Shown here piece after piece: positions 9,155 to 17,289 of a DNA stretch of 64,000 nt. Under the pieces are notes generated by a model, which saw only the letters and a list, made by a program, of their open reading frames with translations, was not told the DNA's origin and did no database searches. The first letter of the stretch is position 1; every line of letters begins with the position of its first letter. Position numbers and translations under genes: made by a program. The stretch lies in assembly GCF_001687565.2 (NCBI RefSeq), contig NZ_CP016534.2, positions 3,290,501 to 3,354,500 of the forward strand, in the 5' to 3' direction. Origin of the DNA: Planococcus antarcticus DSM 14505. GTDB taxonomy: Bacteria > Bacillota > Bacilli > Bacillales_A > Planococcaceae.

Positions 9155-9563
9155 CGTGATTTTAAAAACTGTGTCAAAAGCTGTCGTCTTAATTATTTTG
9201 ACTTTCGGCATTTACCTGTTCCTTTCCGGACATAATCAGCCTGGTGGTGGATTCATTGGCGGATTGGTAATCGCTTCGGCTTTCGTGTTGATGTTTTTAT
9301 CCTATGATTCGGAAACTGTCAGTGACGCATTGCCGATTGATTTCAAGAAACTGTCTGCGTTCGGCGTCTTATTGGCCACGTTGAGCGGAGTAGCTCCAAT
9401 GTTTTTTGGTGGTGCTTTTTTGGCTCAGAGCTTCGGCTACTTCGATTTGCCGATCTTCGGTAAAACCGAACTTGCCACTGTCACCATATTTGAAGCCGGC
9501 ATCGCATTAACAGTCATCGGCGTTGTCGTGAATATTATTCTTAGTATAAGTGAGGATGAGTAG
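9141..9563 (+). CDS. mrpB: Na+/H+ antiporter subunit B (MrpB)
   Basis: A 140-residue membrane subunit with about four helices and the family's conserved N-terminal block LFLSGHNQPGGGFIGGL. The start is ATG 9141 (MNINDVIL), with GGAAAGGGG immediately upstream. The reading frame could open earlier at 9120, but that would place the ribosome-binding site inside the coding region. The gene overlaps the end of mrpA by 14 bases, consistent with translational coupling. MrpB has no transport activity alone but is required for complex assembly in characterised Bacillus systems. Confidence 0.95.
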   Translation: MNINDVILKTVSKAVVLIILTFGIYLFLSGHNQPGGGFIGGLVIASAFVLMFLSYDSETVSDALPIDFKKLSAFGVLLATLSGVAPMFFGGAFLAQSFGYFDLPIFGKTELATVTIFEAGIALTVIGVVVNIILSISEDE

Positions 9564-9566
9564 CCT

Positions 9567-9905
9567 GTGGAATCATTGATCATTATTTTGGTCGGCGTCC
9601 TTACCACGGTCGCTATCTATCTCGTATTATCCAAAAATGTAGTGCGCATCATATTGGGAACTGCCATCTTGTCGCACGCTGTCCATCTGCTGATCTTGTC
9701 GATGGGTGGTTTGAAACTGGGTACGGTCCCGCTGCTCGGTGAAGAGGCTGAAACTTACGTGGATGCACTGCCTCAGGCACTGATTTTAACAGCAATTGTT
9801 ATCAGCTTTGCTGTTACAGCCTTCGTCCTCGTGCTGGCCTACCGCGTTCACCAGGAGCTGGGTACAGATAATGTAGGAGCCATGAGAGGTTCTGATGATG
9901 AATAA
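9567..9905 (+). CDS. mrpC: Na+/H+ antiporter subunit C (MrpC, NuoK-like)
   Basis: A 112-residue, three-helix subunit homologous to NuoK of complex I. It has the expected LSKNVVRIILGTAILSHAVHLL and DALPQALILTAIVISFAVTAF blocks. The start is GTG 9567, three bases after the mrpB stop, and the ribosome-binding site GAGGATGAG lies within the end of mrpB. The 3' end overlaps mrpD by 11 bases. Length and topology are typical. Confidence 0.95.
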   Translation: MESLIIILVGVLTTVAIYLVLSKNVVRIILGTAILSHAVHLLILSMGGLKLGTVPLLGEEAETYVDALPQALILTAIVISFAVTAFVLVLAYRVHQELGTDNVGAMRGSDDE

Positions 9906-11382
9906 TATCTTAGTCCTCCCTATGCTTCTTCCGATTATTGTTGGTGTACTGCTGATTTTCCTCCGGACCTATGGCCGTATCCAAGCCTGGATAAGCATTG
10001 CCGCCATGGTCGTGACTGCTGGCATCTCTTTCTATCTTTTGCATACGGTACAGACTGATGGCATTTTCCGTTTGGATTTCGGGGGCTGGGAACCGCCTTT
10101 CGGCATTTTATTCGTCGCCGATTCCTTTGCCGTTCTGCTGGTTCTGACCTCCAGCATTGTGACAGCTGTTTGCTTGAGCTATGCACTGATTTCCACCAGT
10201 AAAGAGCTGCAGACCATGTATTTTTATCCGACTGTGCTGTTTCTGGCAGCCGGCGTCAACGGTTCGTTCTTGACCGGCGATTTATTCAATTTGTTTGTCT
10301 GTTTTGAAGTGATGCTGTTGTCTTCTTATGTACTGTTGACTTTGGGAAACTCCAAACGCCAGCTGCGCGAAGCCATAAAATATGTGTCCATCAATATCGT
10401 TTCTTCCTGGTTCTTCCTAGTGGCTTTGGCTTTCCTCTACGGAGCAGTTGGTACATTGAATATGGCGCATGTGGCTGAACGGGTTGCAGAAGTAGGCCAA
10501 ACCCCTCTGCTGACCACTATCAGCATCATCTTTTTGACCGTCTTTAGTTTAAAGGCTGGATTGCTTCTGTATTTCTGGCTTCCTGGATCTTATAGTTCAC
10601 CGCCTGCTGTGACCTCCGCCCTTTTTGGCGCTTTATTGACCAAGGTTGGCATTTACGCTCTTTTCCGTGTTTTTTCACTGATCTTTTACCACCAGCCGGA
10701 AATTACGCATACCATCATCGGCATCATGGCTGCACTGACCTTGATCGGAGGCAGTTTAGGGGCAATCGCTTTTAATGACCTTCGCAGCATTGCAGCTTAT
10801 AACGTGGTAATTGCTGTCGGTTTCATGCTGGTCGGTTTGGCGATTGCCACTCCTGCTGCTATTGAAGGGTCCATTTACTACCTGATTCACGACATGGTTG
10901 CCAAAGCACTGCTGTTTTTACTTGTCGGTACGATGATCACGCTGAGTGGCACTTCAAAAATGGCAGGGATGAGCGGACTCATGAAAAATTATCCACTGCT
11001 TGGCTGGTCTTTCTTCATCGCAATGCTATCGCTTGCTGGCATTCCGCCACTCAGCGGTTTTATCGGAAAAGTCCTGATTTCTAGCGCGGCAATCGATAGC
11101 GGGTCCTATGTGCTGCTGTCACTGGCACTGTTATCTAGCATTTTTGTGCTTTACTCTCTGCTTCGCGTCTTTAAAAACTGTTTCTGGGGAGCAACAATTG
11201 TTAGCAAGGAAGAGCAGCTGCCATTGCGCAGAGGCGTCCTGTTGCCTTGTTTGGCGCTCGTATTCCTGACCATCAGCATTGGTTTGGGCACGGAAGGATT
11301 ATCGCCTTATGTTACGGATGCTGCTGAAACATTACTGAATCCAGGTATTTACATCGATGCGGTCTTAGGCATCATCCAGTAA
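9895..11382 (+). CDS. mrpD: Na+/H+ antiporter subunit D (MrpD, NuoN/M-like)
   Basis: A 495-residue integral-membrane subunit homologous to the NuoL/M/N proton-pumping family, with about 14 helices. Family blocks seen include GDLFNLFVCFEVMLLSSYVLL near residue 123, LKAGLLLYFWLPGSYSSPP, and the conserved lysine-bearing segment SLLTKVGIYALFRVFSL. Starts at ATG 9895 or 9898, with GAGAGG upstream. Together with MrpA it likely forms the proton channel. A 31-base gap separates it from mrpE. Confidence 0.95.
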   Translation: MMNNILVLPMLLPIIVGVLLIFLRTYGRIQAWISIAAMVVTAGISFYLLHTVQTDGIFRLDFGGWEPPFGILFVADSFAVLLVLTSSIVTAVCLSYALISTSKELQTMYFYPTVLFLAAGVNGSFLTGDLFNLFVCFEVMLLSSYVLLTLGNSKRQLREAIKYVSINIVSSWFFLVALAFLYGAVGTLNMAHVAERVAEVGQTPLLTTISIIFLTVFSLKAGLLLYFWLPGSYSSPPAVTSALFGALLTKVGIYALFRVFSLIFYHQPEITHTIIGIMAALTLIGGSLGAIAFNDLRSIAAYNVVIAVGFMLVGLAIATPAAIEGSIYYLIHDMVAKALLFLLVGTMITLSGTSKMAGMSGLMKNYPLLGWSFFIAMLSLAGIPPLSGFIGKVLISSAAIDSGSYVLLSLALLSSIFVLYSLLRVFKNCFWGATIVSKEEQLPLRRGVLLPCLALVFLTISIGLGTEGLSPYVTDAAETLLNPGIYIDAVLGIIQ

Positions 11383-11413
11383 ATCCATTCGCTATCGAAA
11401 GGAGTGAATCCAA

Positions 11414-11899
11414 GTGCCGGCTCAATTCCTGTTAAATATCACCATTGCTTTGCTGTGGACATTGTTGATGGATGAAGACGCTTTTTATATTCCAACTTTT
11501 TTAACTGGTTATTTGATTGGTATCGGAATTCTTTTCCTCATGCACCGTTTCTTTGGGACCAAGTTTTATTTACTGCGAGTCTACTCTGCCGTTAAACTAT
11601 TGCTGATTTTTATTTCGGAACTTTCTCAATCCAGTTTGCTGATCATGAAACAGATTCTAAGCCCGAAGCTGAAAATAAAACCCGGCATCTTCACTTATGA
11701 GCACAGCATGGAAGGTGATTACGAGTTGACCACACTTGCCCTCCTGCTGACTCTTACACCGGGCTCTGTCGTAATGGAAGTATCTCCGGACGGGAAAATT
11801 TTCTATATCCATGCAATGGATATAGAAAGTTCGCGTGATTCCGTACTGAAGTCCATCAAGGTTTTTGAAAAAGCAATTATGGAGGTGACGAGAAATTGA
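11414..11899 (+). CDS. mrpE: Na+/H+ antiporter subunit E (MrpE)
   Basis: A 161-residue subunit with two N-terminal helices and a cytoplasmic C-terminal half. The family signature TLLALLLTLTPGSVVMEVSPDG is approximated by TTLALLLTLTPGSVVMEVSPDG near residue 105. The start is GTG 11414 after AAAGGAGTG at 11398-11405. The last four bases overlap the TTG start of mrpF. The chain length agrees with Bacillus MrpE (about 158 aa). Confidence 0.94.
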   Translation: MPAQFLLNITIALLWTLLMDEDAFYIPTFLTGYLIGIGILFLMHRFFGTKFYLLRVYSAVKLLLIFISELSQSSLLIMKQILSPKLKIKPGIFTYEHSMEGDYELTTLALLLTLTPGSVVMEVSPDGKIFYIHAMDIESSRDSVLKSIKVFEKAIMEVTRN

Positions 11900-12180
11900 T
11901 CGATACCCTTTTGACAATCGCTCTATCCCTTTTTATACTGGCCATCATTCTGGCGCTTTACCGGATTATTCGCGGACCTTCGATGCCGGACCGCGTAGTC
12001 GCATTGGATATAATCGGGGTCAATTTGATCTCAGGAGTAGCTGTATTCTCCGTTGTTCTCAGCACCCATGCATTTCTCGAAGTCATCTTGATTGTCGGTA
12101 TTCTAGCATTTATCAGTACCCTCGCTTTAGCGCGTTTTGTTGAAAGGGGCGATATCGTTGAACATAAACATCATCGGTGA
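11896..12180 (+). CDS. mrpF: Na+/H+ antiporter subunit F (MrpF)
   Basis: A 94-residue three-helix subunit. The diagnostic block YRIIRGPSMPDRVVALDIIGVNL is at residues 22-44, with a short charged C-terminus. TTG start at 11896, preceded by GGAGGTGA at 11881-11888 and overlapping the mrpE stop by four bases. The 3' end overlaps mrpG, a typical arrangement for this operon. Confidence 0.94.
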   Translation: MIDTLLTIALSLFILAIILALYRIIRGPSMPDRVVALDIIGVNLISGVAVFSVVLSTHAFLEVILIVGILAFISTLALARFVERGDIVEHKHHR

Positions 12181-12508
12181 ATACTTCGGCGTTTTTCTAA
12201 TTCTGATTGGAAGCATTATGGCTGTAATCAGTGCCATCGGGATTCTTCGGCTCCCCGATGTCTACACGCGTTCACACGCCGCCACCAAAAGTTCTACATT
12301 GGCAGTTCTGCTGTCCTTATTAGGCACCTTTATTTACTTTTGGGCATCCGAAAACTTTATCAGCGTCCGTCTCCTGTTGGGCATAACGTTTGTCTTTTTA
12401 ACAGCACCTGTCTCTGGTCATCTGATTACACGGGCTGCATACCGTTCAAATGTTAAATTGGCTGACTCTTCTAAAGAAGATGCATTGGAAGAGTTATTAA
12501 AAAAATAA
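12158..12508 (+). CDS. mrpG: Na+/H+ antiporter subunit G (MrpG)
   Basis: A 116-residue three-helix subunit with the family block AIGILRLPDVYTRSHAATKSSTL. TTG 12158 (MNINIIGEYFGV) is preferred because AAAGGGG at 12143-12149 precedes it by 8 bases; an earlier in-frame TTG at 12137 would include that site in the coding region. It overlaps mrpF by 23 bases. It closes the operon and is followed by an intrinsic terminator. Length is normal for the family. Confidence 0.93.
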   Translation: MNINIIGEYFGVFLILIGSIMAVISAIGILRLPDVYTRSHAATKSSTLAVLLSLLGTFIYFWASENFISVRLLLGITFVFLTAPVSGHLITRAAYRSNVKLADSSKEDALEELLKK

Positions 12509-12563
12509 GACTATAGCCTATTGAGTTTTTCTATCCTAGACAGTTATCAAAACTGCACAATAG

Positions 12564-12606
12564 AGAGCATTGTCACTCCAAAGAAGTGCTGCAATGCTCT
12601 TTTTTT
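12564..12606 (+). terminator. Rho-independent terminator of the mrp operon
   Basis: AGAGCATTG at 12564-12572 pairs with CAATGCTCT at 12592-12600 and is followed by six T residues. It lies 55 bases after the mrpG stop. Confidence 0.85.
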
Positions 12607-12679
12607 ATCATTAAAGCAAAAGTTTATAAATTCCTTTGTAGGGAATAGGAGTAGAAAAAAGAATGGAGACGGACAACTG

Positions 12680-13375
12680 ATGGAAAATGTGAGAGACACT
12701 TTTAAAGAAGTTGCCGCCGCAATCCTTCCCGTCACTATAGTCGTCATTGTTTTACAGCTCGTCTTTATTAGAGTGCCCTTTGAAGCAGTCATCCAATTTC
12801 TGGTTGGGGTACTTTTTGTCAGCCTCGGATTTTTCCTGTTCCTTATCGGGGTCAATGCCGGGCTGTTACCCATCGGCGAAATGATCGGCAGGAGGCTCCC
12901 AAGCACAAAAAAAGCCGGATTTATTATTGCAACCGGCTTTTTACTGGGCCTTGTAGTTACTGTTGCCGAACCCGATGTCCGTGTTCTTGCAAAACAAATT
13001 GAAGAAGTATCAGCAGGAGCGGTCAGTGCAGGCATACTCATCTTCTCAGTATCTCTCGGTTTGGCTATTTTCGTCGCACTGGCTATGATCCGCACCATCT
13101 TTAGAATTCCCCTCCACTATATGCTCATCGGCGGTTATACTCTGGTTTTTCTCTTATCTTTTTTTGTACCTGAATCCTTTATCTCCATTTCCTTTGATTC
13201 CGGAGGTGTGACGACTGGCCCAATGGCAGTTCCATTTATCTTGGCCCTTGGAATTGGCGTGGCTTCTGTGCTCCGCACAGAGGATGACAGTTCCGGTGAA
13301 AAATTCGGCTTAATCGGGCTGGCATCCATTGGGCCGATTCTGGCAGTGATGGTGCTGGGGGTGCTATTCAGGTGA
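12680..13375 (+). CDS. DUF1538 membrane protein, copy 1
   Basis: A 231-residue protein with about seven hydrophobic segments and no signal peptide. It carries the DUF1538 hallmark FDSGGVTTGPM near residue 175 and a second conserved site, AEPDVRVLAKQ, near residue 97, between helices. Function is not described as far as I know; two acidic residues in conserved membrane-adjacent loops suggest an ion or small-molecule transporter (inference). ATG 12680 has GGAG about 11 bases upstream; an earlier frame opening at 12521 would run through the mrp terminator and is rejected. It overlaps copy 2 by 4 bases. Confidence 0.85.
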   Translation: MENVRDTFKEVAAAILPVTIVVIVLQLVFIRVPFEAVIQFLVGVLFVSLGFFLFLIGVNAGLLPIGEMIGRRLPSTKKAGFIIATGFLLGLVVTVAEPDVRVLAKQIEEVSAGAVSAGILIFSVSLGLAIFVALAMIRTIFRIPLHYMLIGGYTLVFLLSFFVPESFISISFDSGGVTTGPMAVPFILALGIGVASVLRTEDDSSGEKFGLIGLASIGPILAVMVLGVLFR

Positions 13376-14109
13376 ATATTCATGTTTTCGATGGATTTCA
13401 AACGGTACTGGTGGAAGTCAGCATGGCGCTGCTCCCGCTTCTGGTTTTCTTCGCTGCTTTTCAGATCTTCATGCTGAAACTGCCTGTGCAGCGAGTTCTA
13501 CAGGTGGGGCTCGGTTTTATTTTGACCTTTCTTGGCCTTTCCTTTTTTCTGCAAGGTGTCCATGTCGGTTTTATGCCGGTTGGAACAATGATGGGAGAAG
13601 AACTTGGCAACTGGGAAAATAAATGGTTGTTGATTCCAATCGGTTTCGTTCTTGGCTTTACCGCAACTTTTGCTGAACCGGCAGTCAGTATCATGACAGA
13701 TGAGGTCGATCAAGAAACCGGAGGATACATCTCACAAAAAATGATGCTTTATACTTTATCCTTGGGAGTCGGCGTCTCTATCGCGTTGTCCATGCTTAGA
13801 ATATTAATGGACTGGTCGTTATGGTATTTTATCATTCCTGGTTATCTGCTGGTATTTATCCTTGTACTTTTTTCAACTCAGACCTTCATTGGCATCGCTT
13901 TTGATTCTGGCGGGGTGGCGACCGGGCCCATGACCGTTACATTTATCGTTGCTGTGGCAGTGGGGATTTCAACCGCAATTGAGGGCAGTGATCCTATGAC
14001 GGATGGCTTCGGTATGATTGCCCTCGTGGCCCTCACCCCAATTATCGCTGTCCTGTTGCTGGGCCTGATCTTCACTAGAAAAGGTGGGAAAAAATCCAAT
14101 GATTCTTAA
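13372..14109 (+). CDS. DUF1538 membrane protein, copy 2
   Basis: A 245-residue paralog of the preceding gene with the same order of elements: AEPAVSIMTDEVDQ near residue 103 and FDSGGVATGPM near residue 182, each within a helical frame of six or seven segments. The GTG start at 13372 overlaps the stop codon of copy 1 (4 bases), indicating translational coupling and probable 1:1 stoichiometry. The two copies look like halves of one heterodimeric transporter (inference). Its 3' end overlaps the P-II-like gene by 11 bases. Family function is unknown. Confidence 0.85.
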   Translation: MNIHVFDGFQTVLVEVSMALLPLLVFFAAFQIFMLKLPVQRVLQVGLGFILTFLGLSFFLQGVHVGFMPVGTMMGEELGNWENKWLLIPIGFVLGFTATFAEPAVSIMTDEVDQETGGYISQKMMLYTLSLGVGVSIALSMLRILMDWSLWYFIIPGYLLVFILVLFSTQTFIGIAFDSGGVATGPMTVTFIVAVAVGISTAIEGSDPMTDGFGMIALVALTPIIAVLLLGLIFTRKGGKKSNDS

Positions 14110-14791
14110 TCACAAATTGATGATTGCCATCGTTAAAAGAGGCCATTCACGCGAAGTAATTTCGGCTGCTAAACACGCTGGAGTTAGTGGGGCAACTGTC
14201 ATATATGGAGAAGGAATAGGAAGAAATGAAAAATCTACCTTCCTGGGTTTACCGGCAACTCATGAGAAAGATGTTATTTTCTTGGCACTGGATGGCGAAC
14301 ATGAAAATGCTGTAGCACAAGCTGTCTCCGATGCAGGGAAGTTGGGGAAATCGGGATACGGGTTGGGCTTTACTGTACATCTAAGTAAGTTGCTGGGAGT
14401 GCCGCATCTTTCCGAACGGATGGATGACAGAAAAAGGAAGAGGGGGGTTACAGATTTGGAATCAACCATGAAGGATTTTCAATTGATTGTAACCATCGTA
14501 AATTCGGGAGACTCTGCAGCCGTTGTCAAAGCAGCTTCAAAAGCAGGAGCAGAAGGCGGCACCATTTTGAATGGCCGTGGTACCGGCGTCAACGAGCAGC
14601 AAAAGTTTTTGAACTTCACAATCGATCCGGAAAAAGATGTAGTATTGATACTTGTTCCCACCAGCTACGCAGAAAAAGTGGTAAAGAGCATCGAAGAAGC
14701 TGTCGATTTAAATGCCCCTGGAAAAGGAATAGCATTTCTCATTGACGTTGAAAATGTTTTTGGCGTGAACCACTCCTCTTTAGACAGCTAA
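14099..14791 (+). CDS. Tandem P-II-like (GlnB-family) signalling protein
   Basis: A 230-residue protein made of two P-II-like ferredoxin folds (about residues 1-115 and 125-230). Each has the leading beta strand (LMIAIVKRGHSREVISAAKHAG; QLIVTIVNSGDSAAVVKAASKAG) followed by a small glycine-rich loop (GEGIGRNE; GRGTGVNE) in the place of the T-loop. A second glycine-rich block (GKSGYGLGFTV; APGKGIAFLI) resembles the nucleotide-binding B-loop. Canonical P-II trimerises from one domain, so a tandem fusion is unusual. ATG 14099 follows AAAGGTGG. It overlaps DUF1538 copy 2, so it is probably a regulator of that membrane pair (inference). Confidence 0.82.
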   Translation: MILNHKLMIAIVKRGHSREVISAAKHAGVSGATVIYGEGIGRNEKSTFLGLPATHEKDVIFLALDGEHENAVAQAVSDAGKLGKSGYGLGFTVHLSKLLGVPHLSERMDDRKRKRGVTDLESTMKDFQLIVTIVNSGDSAAVVKAASKAGAEGGTILNGRGTGVNEQQKFLNFTIDPEKDVVLILVPTSYAEKVVKSIEEAVDLNAPGKGIAFLIDVENVFGVNHSSLDS

Positions 14792-14839
14792 AATCAGTAG
14801 CTGCATAGCGGCTGAATCCGACTAATAGAATTTTTTAAA

Positions 14840-14882
14840 AAGAGGGTACAGGCACGCAGCAGAGGCGTTACTGTACCTTTTT
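14840..14882 (+). terminator. Rho-independent terminator of the DUF1538/P-II operon
   Basis: GGTACAG (14845-14851) pairs with CTGTACC (14871-14877) across a 19-base loop, then a T-run. The stem is extended by A/T pairs. Confidence 0.75.
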
Positions 14883-14897
14883 GAATTTTAATATGGC

Positions 14898-15190
14898 TTA
14901 TCGTGCCTTCTTGCCGATGCCCCCTCCCCACTTTGTCGAACGCCTTTTACCAAAAACTCCATACATGAGCCTTTCATTTTCTTTCATCGCTTTGATTTTC
15001 TGGGCCACATTCTCTCGTATGCGGCGTCCGTAGTCTTCATCCGGTCGAGCAAAATTATGAACCACTTCTTCTTGTATTCTTGAAACACAAATCGATAAGG
15101 CGTCGCCCAGATTATTGATTAGTTCATCGCGTTCCCAATCTTCGAAGCTTTGGTATATTTGCCCCACTTGTCCAAAATTATTGGTTCAAA
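14898..15190 (-). pseudogene. Remnant of a heme catalase (C-terminal fragment)
   Basis: On the minus strand a frame reads NNFGQVGQIYQSF, then a YGRR-containing tail, matching the C-terminal end of monofunctional heme catalases (typical form: NFxQ-G-YRSFxxWExDELIxNL...RIQxxM..HF...DPEYGRRV). The open frame is about 89 codons, starting GTG 15167. Immediately upstream, the same frame meets a TGA (about 15193) and no recognisable catalase sequence continues. The heme-binding and catalytic parts (His and Asn of the N-terminal half, the R-x-F-x-Y proximal motif) are absent, so this is a decayed remnant and not a functional enzyme. Confidence 0.75.
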
Positions 15191-15276
15191 CAATTAGTTT
15201 TCAACTGGAGATAGACAAAGACAGCAATATATGAAAAACTAAAGTAATGACAACTAGTAGAAAGCAGGGCTTTTAG

Positions 15277-16464
15277 ATGAGTGTAGAATTAAAAGAAAAA
15301 GGGAGATGGGATCCTTTGAAAGTATTTTCAAAAGTCTCAGCCGCATATCTCCTCGCCTTTTTCACGAAGAAAAAAGATGGAAAGAAAATAGCCTTGGTCG
15401 GGGGCAACCTCGGAGAAAAGTATGAAGACAACGCTGCGGTTTATCACAAATACATACTGAATAACCACAAGGAACAAGTAACCGCCTATTGGATGTACGA
15501 TCCTAAAACCTCCTACGCCAAGGATCAAAAAATCGAAAATGCTGTTCCGCTTGGAAGTTTCAAGAATTATTTGCTGTTTTTCCAGGCTGATTACACGTTC
15601 CACGGACACTCTCTTCTATATGATATTGTTCCCTCAGCCGACAAATTTCTTTTCCTCAACCGGAAAACCCTCATTACCCATGTCAGCCACGGAATTGAAG
15701 GTTTCAAGAAAATACTGATTCAAAAAGAAGACGTACCGCTGTTGAAGAGAACAGATTATTTCAATTGTGCTTCACAATATGAGTACGACCTGAAGCTGAA
15801 CGAATGGAAAATCCCTGAACAGAAACTGATTATAACTGGCTTTCCACGATTTGACCGGTACCCACCCAATCAGCCCTCTAAGGAAGTTAAGAACATTTTG
15901 ATGATGATGACTTGGCGCGAATGGCTTTTTGATCTGACAAAAGATGAGTTTACCGACAGCATCTATTTTAAAAGCACAGTAGGTTTATTGAAGCACGAAG
16001 GTATTCAAAAACTGTTGTCTGAGCACGGTATTCATTTGAATATTGCATTGCATCCATTCATGAAGAAGTTCGAAAGTTACTTCACAGATTTAACAGACAA
16101 CGAACACGGCATTAAATTCCTTGACTTCAATCATGAAACCATTGAATATTCAATAGATCACAACGACATGTTGCTGACCGATATCACCAGTGTTTCCTGG
16201 GATTTTCTTTACCTCAATAAACCCATCGTCTTCTATATGTTCGACCAGCAGGAATATCTGGAAAGAAGAGGGGCTTACTTAAATATGGACACGGACCTCT
16301 ATGGATACAAAGCGGATTCAATCGATCATGTCTATGAATACCTGAAAAAAATTATTGAAGAGAAAATCACTTACAACGAATGGTATCCACAAGCGAATGA
16401 CTACATCGATTACTTTGATCAAGATAACTGCAAACGCCTGACGAAGCGAGTCATGAACCTCTAA
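15277..16464 (+). CDS. CDP-glycerol:glycerophosphate glycerophosphotransferase-family protein (TagF/TagB-like)
   Basis: A 395-residue protein of the CDP-glycerol glycerophosphotransferase family (teichoic-acid or related polymer synthesis, at the cytoplasmic membrane face). The core signature is clear: VSHGIEGFKK near residue 143 (HG), GFPRFDRYPP near 190, NIALHPFMKKF near 260 (HP..K), and LLTDITSVSWDFLYLNKPIVF near 310. It is shorter than bifunctional TagF and lacks an obvious N-terminal glycosyltransferase domain. No other wall-polymer gene is nearby, so the polymer it makes is unknown. The ribosome-binding site before ATG 15277 is weak. The next gene is convergent. Confidence 0.85.
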   Translation: MSVELKEKGRWDPLKVFSKVSAAYLLAFFTKKKDGKKIALVGGNLGEKYEDNAAVYHKYILNNHKEQVTAYWMYDPKTSYAKDQKIENAVPLGSFKNYLLFFQADYTFHGHSLLYDIVPSADKFLFLNRKTLITHVSHGIEGFKKILIQKEDVPLLKRTDYFNCASQYEYDLKLNEWKIPEQKLIITGFPRFDRYPPNQPSKEVKNILMMMTWREWLFDLTKDEFTDSIYFKSTVGLLKHEGIQKLLSEHGIHLNIALHPFMKKFESYFTDLTDNEHGIKFLDFNHETIEYSIDHNDMLLTDITSVSWDFLYLNKPIVFYMFDQQEYLERRGAYLNMDTDLYGYKADSIDHVYEYLKKIIEEKITYNEWYPQANDYIDYFDQDNCKRLTKRVMNL

Positions 16465-16485
16465 TAGTTTCACGTGAAACTATTA
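16462..16485. promoter_or_regulatory. parS-like palindrome (candidate Spo0J/ParB site)
   Basis: A perfect 24-bp palindrome with the core GTTTCACGTGAAAC at 16467-16480. It matches the Bacillus parS consensus TGTTTCACGTGAAACA at 14 of 16 positions, differing only in the outermost pair. It lies across the stop codon of the TagF-like gene and next to a terminator. It could also be an operator for an unknown regulator. Confidence 0.55.
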
Positions 16486-16502
16486 ACGGATGGTATAAAG
16501 CT

Positions 16503-16535
16503 AAAACACACTCAAATTTTTGAGTGTGTTTTTTT
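16503..16535. terminator. Bidirectional terminator between the TagF-like gene and exoA
   Basis: AACACACTCA pairs with TGAGTGTGTT across a 7-base loop, with T-runs at both ends. It overlaps the exoA stop codon. Confidence 0.85.
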
Positions 16536-17289
16536 ATAGTGCTATCTGCAATTCGACTGGACAATGATCAGAACCCCATACATCCGCATGGATTTTTGCG
16601 CTTTTCAAACGCGGCAGCAGCTTTTGGGAGGCAATGAAATAATCGATTCTCCACCCTACATTCTTTTCACGGCAATTGGAACGGTATGACCACCAAGAAT
16701 AAAAGCCTGTTTCTGTTGGATGGAAGTGGCGGAATGTATCCACAAATCCATCGGTTAAAAACTGCGTCATTTTCCCTCGCTCGTCAGGAGTAAACCCTGA
16801 ATTCTTCTTATTGGCTTTTGGATTCTTTAAATCGATTTCTTCATGTGCAACATTCAAATCTCCACATAAAATGACCGGTTTTTGATTATCCAAGGTTTTC
16901 ACGAATGACAAGATCGCTTCTTCCCATAATAGGCGATAGTCCAACCGAAGCAAGCCATGCTGAGAATTCGGGGTATAGACGGTGACGACATAATGACCGT
17001 CAAATTCCAACGCAATCATTCGCCCTTCTGTATCGTGTTCTTCTGATCCCAGACCGTATTGAATGGACAAAGGCTCCTCTTTCGTAAAGATTGCCGTTCC
17101 AGAATAGCCTTTCTTATGAGCATAATTCCAATATGTGTAATAGCCGGGAAGGTCCATTTCTATTTGCCCTTCCTGTAATTTGATTTCCTGCAGACAGAAT
17201 ACATCCGCATCTGCTTCAGTAAAAAAATCCATGAACCCTTTTTTCATAACAGCGCGAAGGCCATTGACATTCCATGAAATTAATTTCAA
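16534..17289 (-). CDS. exoA: Exodeoxyribonuclease III / AP endonuclease
   Basis: A 251-residue enzyme of the Xth family: 3'-5' exonuclease and AP endonuclease of base-excision repair. The motifs are canonical: LISWNVNGLRAV at the N-terminus, FCLQEIKLQ (catalytic Glu) near residue 33, the HCP motif at the C-terminal end (GSDHCPVEL), and GDLNVAHEEIDLKNP with the conserved Asp and Asn near residue 150. Three successive TTG codons precede the frame; TTG 17289 is chosen because AGGGG is about 6 bases upstream, and it gives the family start MKLISWN. Apparently monocistronic. Confidence 0.93.
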   Translation of the reverse strand: MKLISWNVNGLRAVMKKGFMDFFTEADADVFCLQEIKLQEGQIEMDLPGYYTYWNYAHKKGYSGTAIFTKEEPLSIQYGLGSEEHDTEGRMIALEFDGHYVVTVYTPNSQHGLLRLDYRLLWEEAILSFVKTLDNQKPVILCGDLNVAHEEIDLKNPKANKKNSGFTPDERGKMTQFLTDGFVDTFRHFHPTETGFYSWWSYRSNCREKNVGWRIDYFIASQKLLPRLKSAKIHADVWGSDHCPVELQIAL

